Positions 52,132-60,511 of a DNA stretch of 64,000 nucleotides are shown piece by piece. A program made the translations under genes and the position numbers. Each line of letters starts with the position of its first letter. The first letter of the stretch is position 1. The stretch lies in NCBI GenBank assembly GCA_021739765.1, contig JAIPBD010000003.1, positions 1 through 64,000 on the forward strand, written 5' to 3'. This DNA comes from Melioribacteraceae bacterium. Lineage in GTDB: Bacteria; Bacteroidota; Ignavibacteria; Ignavibacteriales; Melioribacteraceae. Under the pieces are notes generated by a model that was not told the DNA's origin, did no database searches, and was given only the letters and a program-made list of their open reading frames with translations.

Positions 52132-54777
52132 CTAACTCAAATCGGCAAATATTTCTCGTAATTTTTCCAATGAATTTTCCCAATCGGCTTTCTTCGTTTT
52201 TTCCTTTTCAACAACATCAGTCGGTGCTCTACCGACAAATTTTTCGTTCGAGAGTTTTCTTTCAACTCCGATTAATGCGCCTTCGATTCGTTTTATCTCC
52301 TTATCAATTCGCTGGCGTTCAACTTCCAGGTCAATTAGTCCTTCCAAAGGAATGTAAATTTCGCATCCTTTCACAACAGATGAAGCACTTGTTTTTGGTT
52401 TTGTTAAATCGGCACTATGATTTAACGATTCAACTTTCCCCAGAAGTTTTATGTAATCAATTTGATTCTGTTCGAGAGATTCAATTTTTAATTCAACATT
52501 AATTTTCTTTGAGGGAGGAATGTTCATCTCACCACGAATATTTCTGATTGCGGTAACAATGTTCTGGATCAATGTCATGTCGGAAATAGCTTTTGCATCA
52601 ATTTTAGTTTCGTCGATTTCGGGCAGAAGGGCAAAACCGATACTGTCGCCTTTTTTACGTTCGGCAATAACAGACCACAATTCTTCGGTTATAAAAGGCA
52701 TAATCGGATGAAGCATTTTTAGCAGTTCTTCAAATAAATTGAGTGATCTTGTAATAACCGCAACTTTCACTTCTTCATCATCCGAATAAAGACGATTTTT
52801 AGCCAATTCGATATACCAATCGCAAAAGTCATTCCAGATAAACGAATAAAGGATCTTAGTCGCGCCGTTGATATCAAAATTATCCAGCGAGTATTTGTAA
52901 CGTTTAAGTGAATCATAATAACGGGAAATTATCCAGCGATCTGTAAAATCAATGTGTTTGTCAATGTAATATTGATCTTTTTGAATTGAATCCGCATTCA
53001 TTAAAAGAAATCTGCCGGCATTCCAAATTTTGTTCGCGAAGTTTCTTCCGATTTCACATTTATCGCTGCTGAATAAAACATCCTGCCCGATCGGAGCCAC
53101 ATAGTTAATTGTGAATCGCAAAGCATCGGCGCCGTATTCAGTAATCACATCGATCGGGTCGGGAGAATTGCCGAGCGATTTACTCATCTTTCTGCCCTGT
53201 TCATCCCGAATCAAACTTGTGAAATAAACATCGGAAAATGGAATTTGATTTTTGAAATGTGTTCCTGCTATAATCATTCGTGCAACCCAAAAGAAGATAA
53301 TATCCGGAGCGGTGACGAGAAGACTCGTCGGATAGTAATAATTTTGCTCCTCTTCCGTTGTAAAAACATCCTGCGCCCAAAGCCAACTTGAAGCCCAAGT
53401 GTCCAGAACATCTTCTTCTTGCCTTAAATTTGTTGAATCGCAATGCGGACATCTTTCCGGGCGTTCAACAGAAACAATTGGTTCTTTACATTCCAGTTTG
53501 CAATGATCATCACCAACGCAATACCAAACCGGAATTTGATGGCCCCACCAAAGCTGACGGGAAATACACCAATCGCGAATGTTTGTCATCCAGTGCTCAT
53601 AAGTTTTAATCCAATGCTCGGGATGGAATTTAATTTGTCCGTCGCGCACAACTTCCAAAGCGGGTTTTACCAGCTCATCCATTTTCATAAACCATTGCTC
53701 TGAAAGATATGGCTCAATCGGAACACCGCCGCGCTGAGAATAGCCAACTTTATTTTGGTAGTCTTCTTCTTTTACCAAATCACCCAATTCTTTTAGTCGC
53801 GCAACGATTTTTTTACGAGCAACAAATCGGTCTAATTCTTGAAATTCCTCGGGGACATTCCCGTTTGTAGTCGCGTCCTCATTAAAAATATTTATCGATT
53901 CCAAATTATGGCGCTCACCCATCGCGTAATCATTTACATCATGAGCTGGAGTAACTTTAACAGCTCCGGTTCCGAAATCCATATCTACATAATCATCGGC
54001 AAAAATTGGAATTCTTCTTCCGACGATCGGCAGAACCACGAACTTCCCGACAAGGTTTTTGTACCTTTCGTCATTTGGATTAACGGCAATCCCCGTATCG
54101 CCAAGCATTGTTTCGGGACGTGTTGTGGCAACGATAACGTGTTCTTGTGTTCCTTCCACCAAATACCGGATATGCCATAACTTTCCGTTTACGGTTTTAT
54201 ATTCAACTTCTTCATCAGATATGGCGGATTTTGAAGCGGGACACCAATTCACCATTCTGTAACCGCGGTAAATTAGTCCTTCATTATAAAGTGTAACAAA
54301 AGCTTCGATTACTTTTTTATAGTAATGATCATCCATGGTAAAACGTTCGCGTTCCCAATCGCAGCTTGCGCCCAGTTTTTTTAACTGGTTGATTATGATA
54401 CCACCGTATTTTTCAGTCCACTCCCAACAATGTTTTAAAAATTCTTCCCGTCCGATATCATATTTACTGATTCCATTTTCCTTTAAAAGATTAACAACTT
54501 TTGATTCGGTCGCGATAGAAGCGTGATCCGTTCCGGGAACCCAGCAGACGTTGTAGCCCAACATCCTTTTGTATCGAATGTAAACATCTTGAATGGTGTT
54601 GTTCAGAATGTGTCCGATGTGTAAAATTCCGGTTACATTCGGAGGTGGAATTACAATTGTGAAAGGTTCTTTTTCATCAGGTTCGGAATGAAATATTTTG
54701 TTCTCTAACCAGTATGAAGACCATTTATCTTCGCTATCTCGCGGGCTGTAAGTTTTGGGGATTTCGTTTTGTGACAT
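52132..54777 (-). CDS. valS: Valyl-tRNA synthetase
   Basis: An 881-residue class I synthetase. The PPPNVTGILHIGHILNNTIQ segment carries the HIGH motif, and KMSKSLGNSPDPIDVI the KMSKS loop. The editing domain has TTRPETMLGDTGIAVNP. The tail is a coiled coil (EVERQRIDKEIKRIEGALIG) as in bacterial ValRS. Length and motifs are complete. It is the last ordinary gene before the second cassette locus. Confidence 0.97.
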   Translation of the reverse strand: MSQNEIPKTYSPRDSEDKWSSYWLENKIFHSEPDEKEPFTIVIPPPNVTGILHIGHILNNTIQDVYIRYKRMLGYNVCWVPGTDHASIATESKVVNLLKENGISKYDIGREEFLKHCWEWTEKYGGIIINQLKKLGASCDWERERFTMDDHYYKKVIEAFVTLYNEGLIYRGYRMVNWCPASKSAISDEEVEYKTVNGKLWHIRYLVEGTQEHVIVATTRPETMLGDTGIAVNPNDERYKNLVGKFVVLPIVGRRIPIFADDYVDMDFGTGAVKVTPAHDVNDYAMGERHNLESINIFNEDATTNGNVPEEFQELDRFVARKKIVARLKELGDLVKEEDYQNKVGYSQRGGVPIEPYLSEQWFMKMDELVKPALEVVRDGQIKFHPEHWIKTYEHWMTNIRDWCISRQLWWGHQIPVWYCVGDDHCKLECKEPIVSVERPERCPHCDSTNLRQEEDVLDTWASSWLWAQDVFTTEEEQNYYYPTSLLVTAPDIIFFWVARMIIAGTHFKNQIPFSDVYFTSLIRDEQGRKMSKSLGNSPDPIDVITEYGADALRFTINYVAPIGQDVLFSSDKCEIGRNFANKIWNAGRFLLMNADSIQKDQYYIDKHIDFTDRWIISRYYDSLKRYKYSLDNFDINGATKILYSFIWNDFCDWYIELAKNRLYSDDEEVKVAVITRSLNLFEELLKMLHPIMPFITEELWSVIAERKKGDSIGFALLPEIDETKIDAKAISDMTLIQNIVTAIRNIRGEMNIPPSKKINVELKIESLEQNQIDYIKLLGKVESLNHSADLTKPKTSASSVVKGCEIYIPLEGLIDLEVERQRIDKEIKRIEGALIGVERKLSNEKFVGRAPTDVVEKEKTKKADWENSLEKLREIFADLS

Positions 54778-55255
54778 GATATCTATTTTTGTTAAAAATT
54801 AGCACCAAATATAACGAATAGTAAATTCGATTGTTGGATGGAATTAATAAAAATTGGGGTAACAGTTTATATAATATAGTCCGTACGCAGTTGTTTTCAA
54901 TTTAACTTCAAAGGATGCTCATTCGCAGGTAATCCAAAACGTGACAAGATTGCTTACAAGTTAAGCCCGACAATACGTTTACGAAAATTGGAAATAAATT
55001 CCAAGGTCATAGTAGCGTTACAAAAACCCCTAACCGTAACAGAAATACATAAAACTAAATTTCCTCAAAATCTTGAGTTTAAGCGGCGATGCAAGTAAAC
55101 CTAACCAAATACGCCTAATAATTATTTGCTCTCAAATATCTAAAGACTTTTAAAAACGCTAATATTTGAGTAATTTTTAAGGAATTGCTTAATAGGAATA
55201 CAAATCGGATATATTACGATAATTTCCTTAATAAACGTATTGGGTATATTGAGAT
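54778..55255. other. Noncoding stretch between valS and the second cassette locus
   Basis: No credible frame. CTCAAATAT (55131-55139) and ATATTTGAG (55162-55170) form a 9-bp inverted repeat. CCTAACCAAATACG (55100-55113) and CGTATTGGG (about 55237-55245) could be arms of a decayed attC-like site ending at GTTGTGCT (55256-55263), but the match is loose. Confidence 0.35.
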
Positions 55256-55285
55256 GTTGTGCTACATTATGACAAACCGCTAACA

Positions 55286-55981
55286 ATGATTAAATTCTTT
55301 AGAAAAATTAGGCAAGATTTACTTTCAAAGGGAAAAACTGGAAAGTATCTAAAATATGCCATCGGAGAAATAATTCTTGTGGTTATTGGAATTTTAATAG
55401 CATTGGGGATTAATAATTTAAATGCTAGAAAAAATGATAGAAATAAAGAAGTTGTTTATCTAAATCGTTTGACTACGAACTTGAATTCTGATATACGGCT
55501 ATATAACTTGATAATAAAAAAAGATTCTTCCCTCATAAAAGATTTGGAAATAATGAATTCTGATTATTTAGATGGTCAAAACAATGGAAAGAAAACTATT
55601 AGCAATTTAAGCTCATTATTTTCTGGGTATCATTTTACCTCGAATAGTACAACAATAGATAATATAATTTCATCTGGGAAAATTGAAATCATCAGAAGCA
55701 ATTATCTTTTGGAAGATATTTTTCTCTATTATAGAACAACTGATGATATCGAAAAAGGCATAGACGAAGCAATTTCGGAATATAATCGAGCAGTATTTGG
55801 TCCATTAATTATTGAATTAGATATTGAGAATTTGTCTGACAAACAAAAAATTAAATTCAAAAACTCTATAAATATGAAAATAGATTTACTAAATAATCAA
55901 CTGAAAATTTATAGTAGTCAAAGAGAGTTGGCAAAAAATTTGTTGAATAAAATCAATAAAGAACTTGAATTAATAAGATAA
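55286..55981 (+). CDS. DUF6090 family membrane protein
   Basis: The ATG at 55286 gives MIKFFRKIRQDLLSKGKTGK, followed by the single transmembrane segment AIGEIILVVIGILIALGINN; this start is the conserved one in the DUF6090 family. A longer frame from GTG 55259 adds nine residues that lie within the cassette end. The rest (231 residues in all) is helical and charged, probably outside the membrane, with no known enzymatic motif. Function unknown. The gene is bounded by GTTGTGCT (55256-55263) and its exact complement AGCACAAC (55992-55999), as in an integron-type cassette. Base composition is more AT-rich than its neighbours. Confidence 0.85.
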   Translation: MIKFFRKIRQDLLSKGKTGKYLKYAIGEIILVVIGILIALGINNLNARKNDRNKEVVYLNRLTTNLNSDIRLYNLIIKKDSSLIKDLEIMNSDYLDGQNNGKKTISNLSSLFSGYHFTSNSTTIDNIISSGKIEIIRSNYLLEDIFLYYRTTDDIEKGIDEAISEYNRAVFGPLIIELDIENLSDKQKIKFKNSINMKIDLLNNQLKIYSSQRELAKNLLNKINKELELIR

Positions 55982-55991
55982 AAATAACGAA

Positions 55992-56187
55992 AGCACAACA
56001 ACGTATATAGCTCATAGCTAATTAGTTGCTTAAAAAAGTTAAGGCATACTTGGAAGTCGCCAAATTTTTAAATTTGACGATTTCCAATAAAAAGAAAAAT
56101 AGTAAAATTTAAAAATCTGGCTTGTGCTCAACCGAAAATTAAAAGCTAATTTGCACGCTACGAGCCATATACAGAGACGTTGGCAAC
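55992..56187 (+). other. attC-like recombination site F
   Basis: AGCACAAC (55992-55999) is the left box and GTTGGCAAC (56179-56187) the right. GTATATAGCTCATAGC (56003-56018) pairs with GCTACGAGCCATATAC (56157-56172) at 14 of 16 positions, with two A-C mismatches. The loop between contains a further small hairpin (CAAATTTTTAAATTTG near 56070). The sequence differs from sites A, B and D, so it belongs to another attC-like type. Confidence 0.6.
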
Positions 56188-56224
56188 AAGCTAAAAAAAC
56201 GAACTGAAATCGAACATTAAGGGA

Positions 56225-56602
56225 ATGACAAAAATTATTTCAAGTCCGAATTGTGGAAATTCACCGAAAATGGAATTTTTAAAGGAATTCAACATTGCCT
56301 TTGCAAAAAGAGACGTGGCATTTATAACCGATAGTGTAACTGATGATATTAATTGGAATATAATTGGCGACAAAAAAATCGAAGGGAAAGAAATGTTTAC
56401 GGTGGAATTGGAAAAAATGAAATCCGAAAAAGTAAGCGAATTAGTTCTTGAGCAAATTTTGTCTCATGGAAAAGAAGGTGCTGTGAACGGAATAATGAAA
56501 ATGCAAGACGGTAAAAATTATGCATTTTCAGATTTTTATGTTTTTCAAGGAGCAAAAGGAACAAAAATTAAGTCTATGACCTCATATGTAATTGGAGTTT
56601 AA
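56225..56602 (+). CDS. NTF2-like (SnoaL-fold) protein
   Basis: A 125-residue protein of the nuclear transport factor 2 superfamily, a small cone-shaped fold. FLKEFNIAFAKRDVAFITDSVTDDINW (shortened) is the classic N-terminal helix-turn pattern, followed by GDKKIEGKEMF and strands ending DFYVFQGAKGTKIKSMTSYVIG. Ligand or reaction cannot be assigned. The gene sits inside a cassette whose ends GTTGGCAAC (56179-56187) and GTTGCCAAC (56621-56629) are perfectly complementary over nine bases. GGGA is 4 bases before the start. Confidence 0.85.
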   Translation: MTKIISSPNCGNSPKMEFLKEFNIAFAKRDVAFITDSVTDDINWNIIGDKKIEGKEMFTVELEKMKSEKVSELVLEQILSHGKEGAVNGIMKMQDGKNYAFSDFYVFQGAKGTKIKSMTSYVIGV

Positions 56603-56620
56603 TGAAAAAGAAAAAAGCCA

Positions 56621-56737
56621 GTTGCCAACAAAACCTATACGCAATGCGGGTTGATGAGCTGAATGAAAGGTCGGTGCTTTTAGCCCGCCAAAGGTTCGCT
56701 TTTTAATCCCACACTGCTCATAACCAAACCGTTCGAT
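56621..56737 (+). other. attC-like recombination site G
   Basis: The left box is GTTGCCAAC (56621-56629). The arm GGTTGATGAGC (56649-56659) pairs with GCTCATAACC (56716-56725) over 10 bp with one bulged G (56653). The right box GTTCGAT (56731-56737) departs from GTTRRRY at one base. No complement of GTTCGATGCG is found before the next gene, so no complete third cassette follows. Confidence 0.5.
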
Positions 56738-56941
56738 GCGCAAAATAAATAAGCCATGTTAACAAGATTTACAGAACATTTAAAAAACCAACTTCGATTC
56801 ATAAACTTATCGTGTCAAAATTTTGACCCGATTGATAACAGCGGATGATTTCTCGTAAATTCCTTATTCTTACTTCCTTATCTGCCATCTTTGTCTCCAT
56901 AGTTAATACGCTTGATTCAGCGCTCAAGTGAATAATTCTAG
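56738..56941. other. Noncoding stretch after the second cassette locus
   Basis: Holds a perfect 14-bp palindrome GTCAAAATTTTGAC (56814-56827) and nothing else recognisable. It may be the remains of a further cassette. Confidence 0.3.
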
Positions 56942-57076
56942 ATAACTAAAAATGGCTCTTTTAATATTTACGAAGTGGGGAATAAAGTGGTCCGTGTTAC
57001 GTTTTTACTGGGGAATGACCTGGATCCCGACAGACTGACAAATAATATTTTTCATGAGAAATTGAAAATATTCTAA
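56942..57076 (+). pseudogene. Possible remnant coding fragment
   Basis: An open stretch of 44 codons reads ITKNGSFNIYEVGNKVVRV and then TFLLGNDLDPDRLTNNIF to a stop at 57074-57076. Its composition looks protein-like, but there is no start codon and a TAG lies just upstream in frame. It may be the 3' end of a decayed gene. No family is recognised. Confidence 0.25.
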
Positions 57077-57146
57077 TCTTACTTATTTTTTATCCCTCAA
57101 AAAAATTATATTAATATTTAGTGGAATAAATAAATATGACGCAATT

Positions 57147-58109
57147 ATGAGCATCGACAAATATTTCGAAGACATCAAGATATTAACTCCCGCAGATATT
57201 AGAGGAAAGGTTAATATGAATGATGCCGTTAAAGCCATGGAAGCAGCCTTCTCCAGTTTTTCCAATGGATCGTGTTATGTACCTCAGCGACATATTTCGA
57301 GTATCCAAAGTTTGAATTTGTTTTTAAAACCGGCCTTTAGCCAGGAATTGGGTAGAATAGCCGTGAAGATCATAACACAAAAAACAGATGGTTCTTTCGG
57401 TGGAATTCCGACAATATTAGGCGTCGTTTTACTCATTGATATAAAAAGTGGTGCGGTATTAGCAATGATGGATGGTTCTTATATTACCGCGCTTCGTACC
57501 GGTGCCGCGAGTGGGATTGCAACAAAATTACTATCCGATGTAAATGCTGAGACAGTAGCAATATTCGGTTGTGGAAGTCAGGGTAAAACTCAATTGGAAG
57601 CTGTGTGCAACGTTCGACCGATCAAAAAAGCACTGCTATACGATAATAATTTGGATGCTGCTACCAAATTGAAAAACCAAATGGAAGAAGAATTGTACAT
57701 TTCTATTCAGGTAACTCAAGATCGTAGTTTGTTAAAACAAGCTGATATAATTTGTACAGCAACTAATTCTGAAAAAGCTCTTTTTAATTTTGAACATATT
57801 TCAAAAGGTACTCATATCAATGCGATAGGTTCCTATAAACCTCAAATGCAGGAATTAGATCCAGCGATCATTAAAAGTGGAAGATTTTTTGTCGATTCCA
57901 GAGAGGCTGTTCTAAGAGAATCCGGCGATCTGATCAAACCCATTAACGAGAATATATTTACAGAATCTGTCATTGAAGCTGAAATTGGCGAGTTAATCAA
58001 TAAAAACTATGAAGGCAGGAAAAGTAAAGATGAAATAACGATTTTTAAAAGTGTCGGTTTGGGAGTTCAAGATCTATTTATGGCAAATGCGATATATGAA
58101 AAACAATAA
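57147..58109 (+). CDS. Ornithine cyclodeaminase / mu-crystallin family protein
   Basis: A 320-residue NAD-binding enzyme of the OCD family. AALRTGAASG-type stretch ITALRTGAASGIATKLL is followed by the Rossmann motif VAIFGCGSQGKTQLEAV, and later GTHINAIGSYKPQMQELD and SREAVLRESGDLIKPI, all family hallmarks. Members act as ornithine cyclodeaminase, alanine dehydrogenase or ketimine reductase; the sequence alone does not decide which. Seven bases separate it from the serine dehydratase gene, so the two are probably one amino-acid catabolic operon. Confidence 0.88.
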   Translation: MSIDKYFEDIKILTPADIRGKVNMNDAVKAMEAAFSSFSNGSCYVPQRHISSIQSLNLFLKPAFSQELGRIAVKIITQKTDGSFGGIPTILGVVLLIDIKSGAVLAMMDGSYITALRTGAASGIATKLLSDVNAETVAIFGCGSQGKTQLEAVCNVRPIKKALLYDNNLDAATKLKNQMEEELYISIQVTQDRSLLKQADIICTATNSEKALFNFEHISKGTHINAIGSYKPQMQELDPAIIKSGRFFVDSREAVLRESGDLIKPINENIFTESVIEAEIGELINKNYEGRKSKDEITIFKSVGLGVQDLFMANAIYEKQ

Positions 58110-58116
58110 AAACAAA

Positions 58117-59682
58117 ATGAAATCACAACATGTACCTGGAATATTTAATGATGTAATGGGACCGATTATGAGGGGTCCTTCCAGTTCTCATACAGCTGCT
58201 GCGCATCGTATCGGGAGCATGATAAAGCAGATCCGAAAACCGGATTATTCCGGCGTAACTGTGAAGTTTGATAAAACAGGCGCATTAGCTACAACCTATC
58301 TCGGTCAAGGTTCCGCAATGGGTTTAGCCGGCGGTCTGTTGGGTTTGGAGATAACAGATCATGAAATTATCAACTACGAAAAACAAGTGGAAGAGCGTGA
58401 TCTTACAATAGATTACATCATTACCAATATTGAAAACAAACATCCAAATGCCTATCAGATCAGTGTGGAATATCCCGATGGAGAAGAGTTGCAAATTCTC
58501 GCCATTTCCACCGGTGGAGGGATGTTTGATATAGTGAAGTGGGATGGTTTCGAGGTTTCTTTGAAAGGTGATTTCTACGAAACAATACTGATATTAAATA
58601 ATGGAAATGTTGATATTGAAGAAGTTATAAATGCTCACTTTTCAGATATCATAATATACAAATCGTTAAAAACCGAAAATAATTTGTTACTAAATGTTAA
58701 ATCCGGAGCAAACATCAGTGCGGAGATTGACGAGCTACTTACACCATTCTCAAGTACATATTTAAAATTTGATTTAGTTCCGGTAATGCCGGCTCCATCA
58801 GCTACAAAAATCGAATTGCCTTTTACAACAGTCGATGAGATGCTACAATTGGCATCAGCGGAAAACCTTTCACTTTCTGAGCTGGCGATAAATTATGAAA
58901 ATGCACGCACCGGATTAAGTGCTGAAGCTATCCTTAAAAAAATGGAGGAAATTGTTCTAATCACCAAGGAAGGAATAAATGCGGGATTGAAAGGAACTGT
59001 TTATGAGGACAGAATTCTGGGAGCCCAATCTCCATTGATTGAGAAAGCGGAAAAAGAAGGCCGTATACCCAAAACCATTAATAGCAGCATCATTGCATAT
59101 ACTTCTGCTTTAATGGAAGTAAAAAGCTCGATGGGAGTGATTGTCGCTGCCCCGACCGCGGGAAGTTGCGGGACAATTGGCGGAGCACTGTTTGGGTCGT
59201 TAAATGAGAAAGAATTCGATTTGCGGGAGATGACTAAAGCATTTCTCGCTGCCGGGCTTATCGGAGTTTTTATTGCCTGGAAATATACTTTTGCCGCAGA
59301 GGAAGGCGGATGTCAGGTAGAAACAGGTTCTTCCGCTGCCATGGCGGCTGCCGGATTGGTTGAATTAAACGGTGGAACAGCGAAACAAGCCGTGGATGCC
59401 GCCTCGATGGCATTACAAAACCAACTGGGCTTGATCTGCGATCCGGTGGCCGTGAGAGTTGAAGTTCCATGTTTGGGCAAAAACATCATGGCTGCAAGCA
59501 ATGCATACAATTCTTTTATAATGGCTATATCCGGCTTCGATGCCGTCATACCATATTCAGAAGTGATAGATACAATGAAAACGGTTGGGGAAACCCTGCC
59601 ATCTTCCTTATGTTGCACCGGATTGGGAGGACTTGCACAAACGGAAACCGGGAAATGTTTAAATCAAAAATTTAACTTTTGA
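58117..59682 (+). CDS. Iron-sulfur L-serine dehydratase, single chain
   Basis: About 521 residues with the beta-type N-terminal domain (GIFNDVMGPIMRGPSSSHTA) fused to the alpha-type C-terminal domain. Cysteines for a 4Fe-4S cluster are in TAGSCGTIGG, EEGGCQVETGSSAAMAAAG and SSLCCTGLGG. It deaminates serine to pyruvate in an oxygen-sensitive way. The ATG at 58117 is favoured by comparison with the family start; 58096 would overlap the upstream gene. It is coupled to the ornithine cyclodeaminase-like gene. Confidence 0.93.
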   Translation: MKSQHVPGIFNDVMGPIMRGPSSSHTAAAHRIGSMIKQIRKPDYSGVTVKFDKTGALATTYLGQGSAMGLAGGLLGLEITDHEIINYEKQVEERDLTIDYIITNIENKHPNAYQISVEYPDGEELQILAISTGGGMFDIVKWDGFEVSLKGDFYETILILNNGNVDIEEVINAHFSDIIIYKSLKTENNLLLNVKSGANISAEIDELLTPFSSTYLKFDLVPVMPAPSATKIELPFTTVDEMLQLASAENLSLSELAINYENARTGLSAEAILKKMEEIVLITKEGINAGLKGTVYEDRILGAQSPLIEKAEKEGRIPKTINSSIIAYTSALMEVKSSMGVIVAAPTAGSCGTIGGALFGSLNEKEFDLREMTKAFLAAGLIGVFIAWKYTFAAEEGGCQVETGSSAAMAAAGLVELNGGTAKQAVDAASMALQNQLGLICDPVAVRVEVPCLGKNIMAASNAYNSFIMAISGFDAVIPYSEVIDTMKTVGETLPSSLCCTGLGGLAQTETGKCLNQKFNF

Positions 59683-59751
59683 CAAAAGATATATTTGGGA
59701 TAAATACCAAAAGGATAAATTAAATATAGATTTGAAATAAAGGAATTATCG

Positions 59752-60393
59752 TTATTTCACCCGATAAAGATAATTCGGAAGTTTTAATTTCTTGCCTGTG
59801 AATTCTCCCACCAAATCCGAATTTTGATCACCAATTGTTGCTATAATTTCATATCCGGCTTCGGTTAATCTTTTTCGTTCCGCTGCCTTAAAATCGGCTG
59901 AAGAAACACCGCCATAGTCTTCCGATTTACAAATTACGGTGTCAAAAACCGTAAAGCCTTCCTTCATTAAATTTATGATTGTGGCATCATAAACGGATTG
60001 TTTTCTTGCCGTAAGGAAAATAATATGATAGTGCTCTTGCAGAAAAAAGGTGTATAGATTTTTCACTTCCGGTATAGCTTCGGCAGACGCTTTTTGCATA
60101 TACGCATCCCAGAGTTTATACTCATAGCCGAAGTCGATTTTTTTGATATAGTCATAATTACTTAAAACTGTTTCGTCAATATCAAAAATCACAGCGGCGT
60201 TATTCGGATAATCATCGTGTTTTGTTTCAGTAATAAAGTTTTGAATAAGTTCGGTCAATTCCTCAGAATGTTTTCCCGATTCATAATAATTTGAAACCAC
60301 TCTCTTAGAATCTGTTAAATTCTCTAACTCCGCCTTTTCTTTTTCACATCCTATAAAAATTACAACTGCCAAGAGTAAAATAAAATTTTTCAT
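59752..60393 (-). CDS. HAD acid phosphatase lipoprotein (class B / e(P4)-like)
   Basis: A 213-residue exported HAD-superfamily phosphatase. The lipobox is IFIGC. Motif I is AVIFDIDETVLSNYD with two catalytic aspartates; motif II is IIFLTARKQ, and IATIGDQNSDLVGE supplies the motif IV acidic residues. This is the subfamily IIIB arrangement of periplasmic acid phosphatases such as the e(P4) lipoprotein, which act on nucleotides. It is a single gene convergent with the serine dehydratase. Confidence 0.9.
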   Translation of the reverse strand: MKNFILLLAVVIFIGCEKEKAELENLTDSKRVVSNYYESGKHSEELTELIQNFITETKHDDYPNNAAVIFDIDETVLSNYDYIKKIDFGYEYKLWDAYMQKASAEAIPEVKNLYTFFLQEHYHIIFLTARKQSVYDATIINLMKEGFTVFDTVICKSEDYGGVSSADFKAAERKRLTEAGYEIIATIGDQNSDLVGEFTGKKLKLPNYLYRVK

Positions 60394-60511
60394 TTTCGCC
60401 TAAACCATATTGAACACAAAAATAACTAACAGGCTTCAATAAATCCTTTTCTTAGTTCTTTTGCAAGAATTCATTATTTTTATTTTCCTTCAAATAATCT
60501 CAGGGGGCTAA

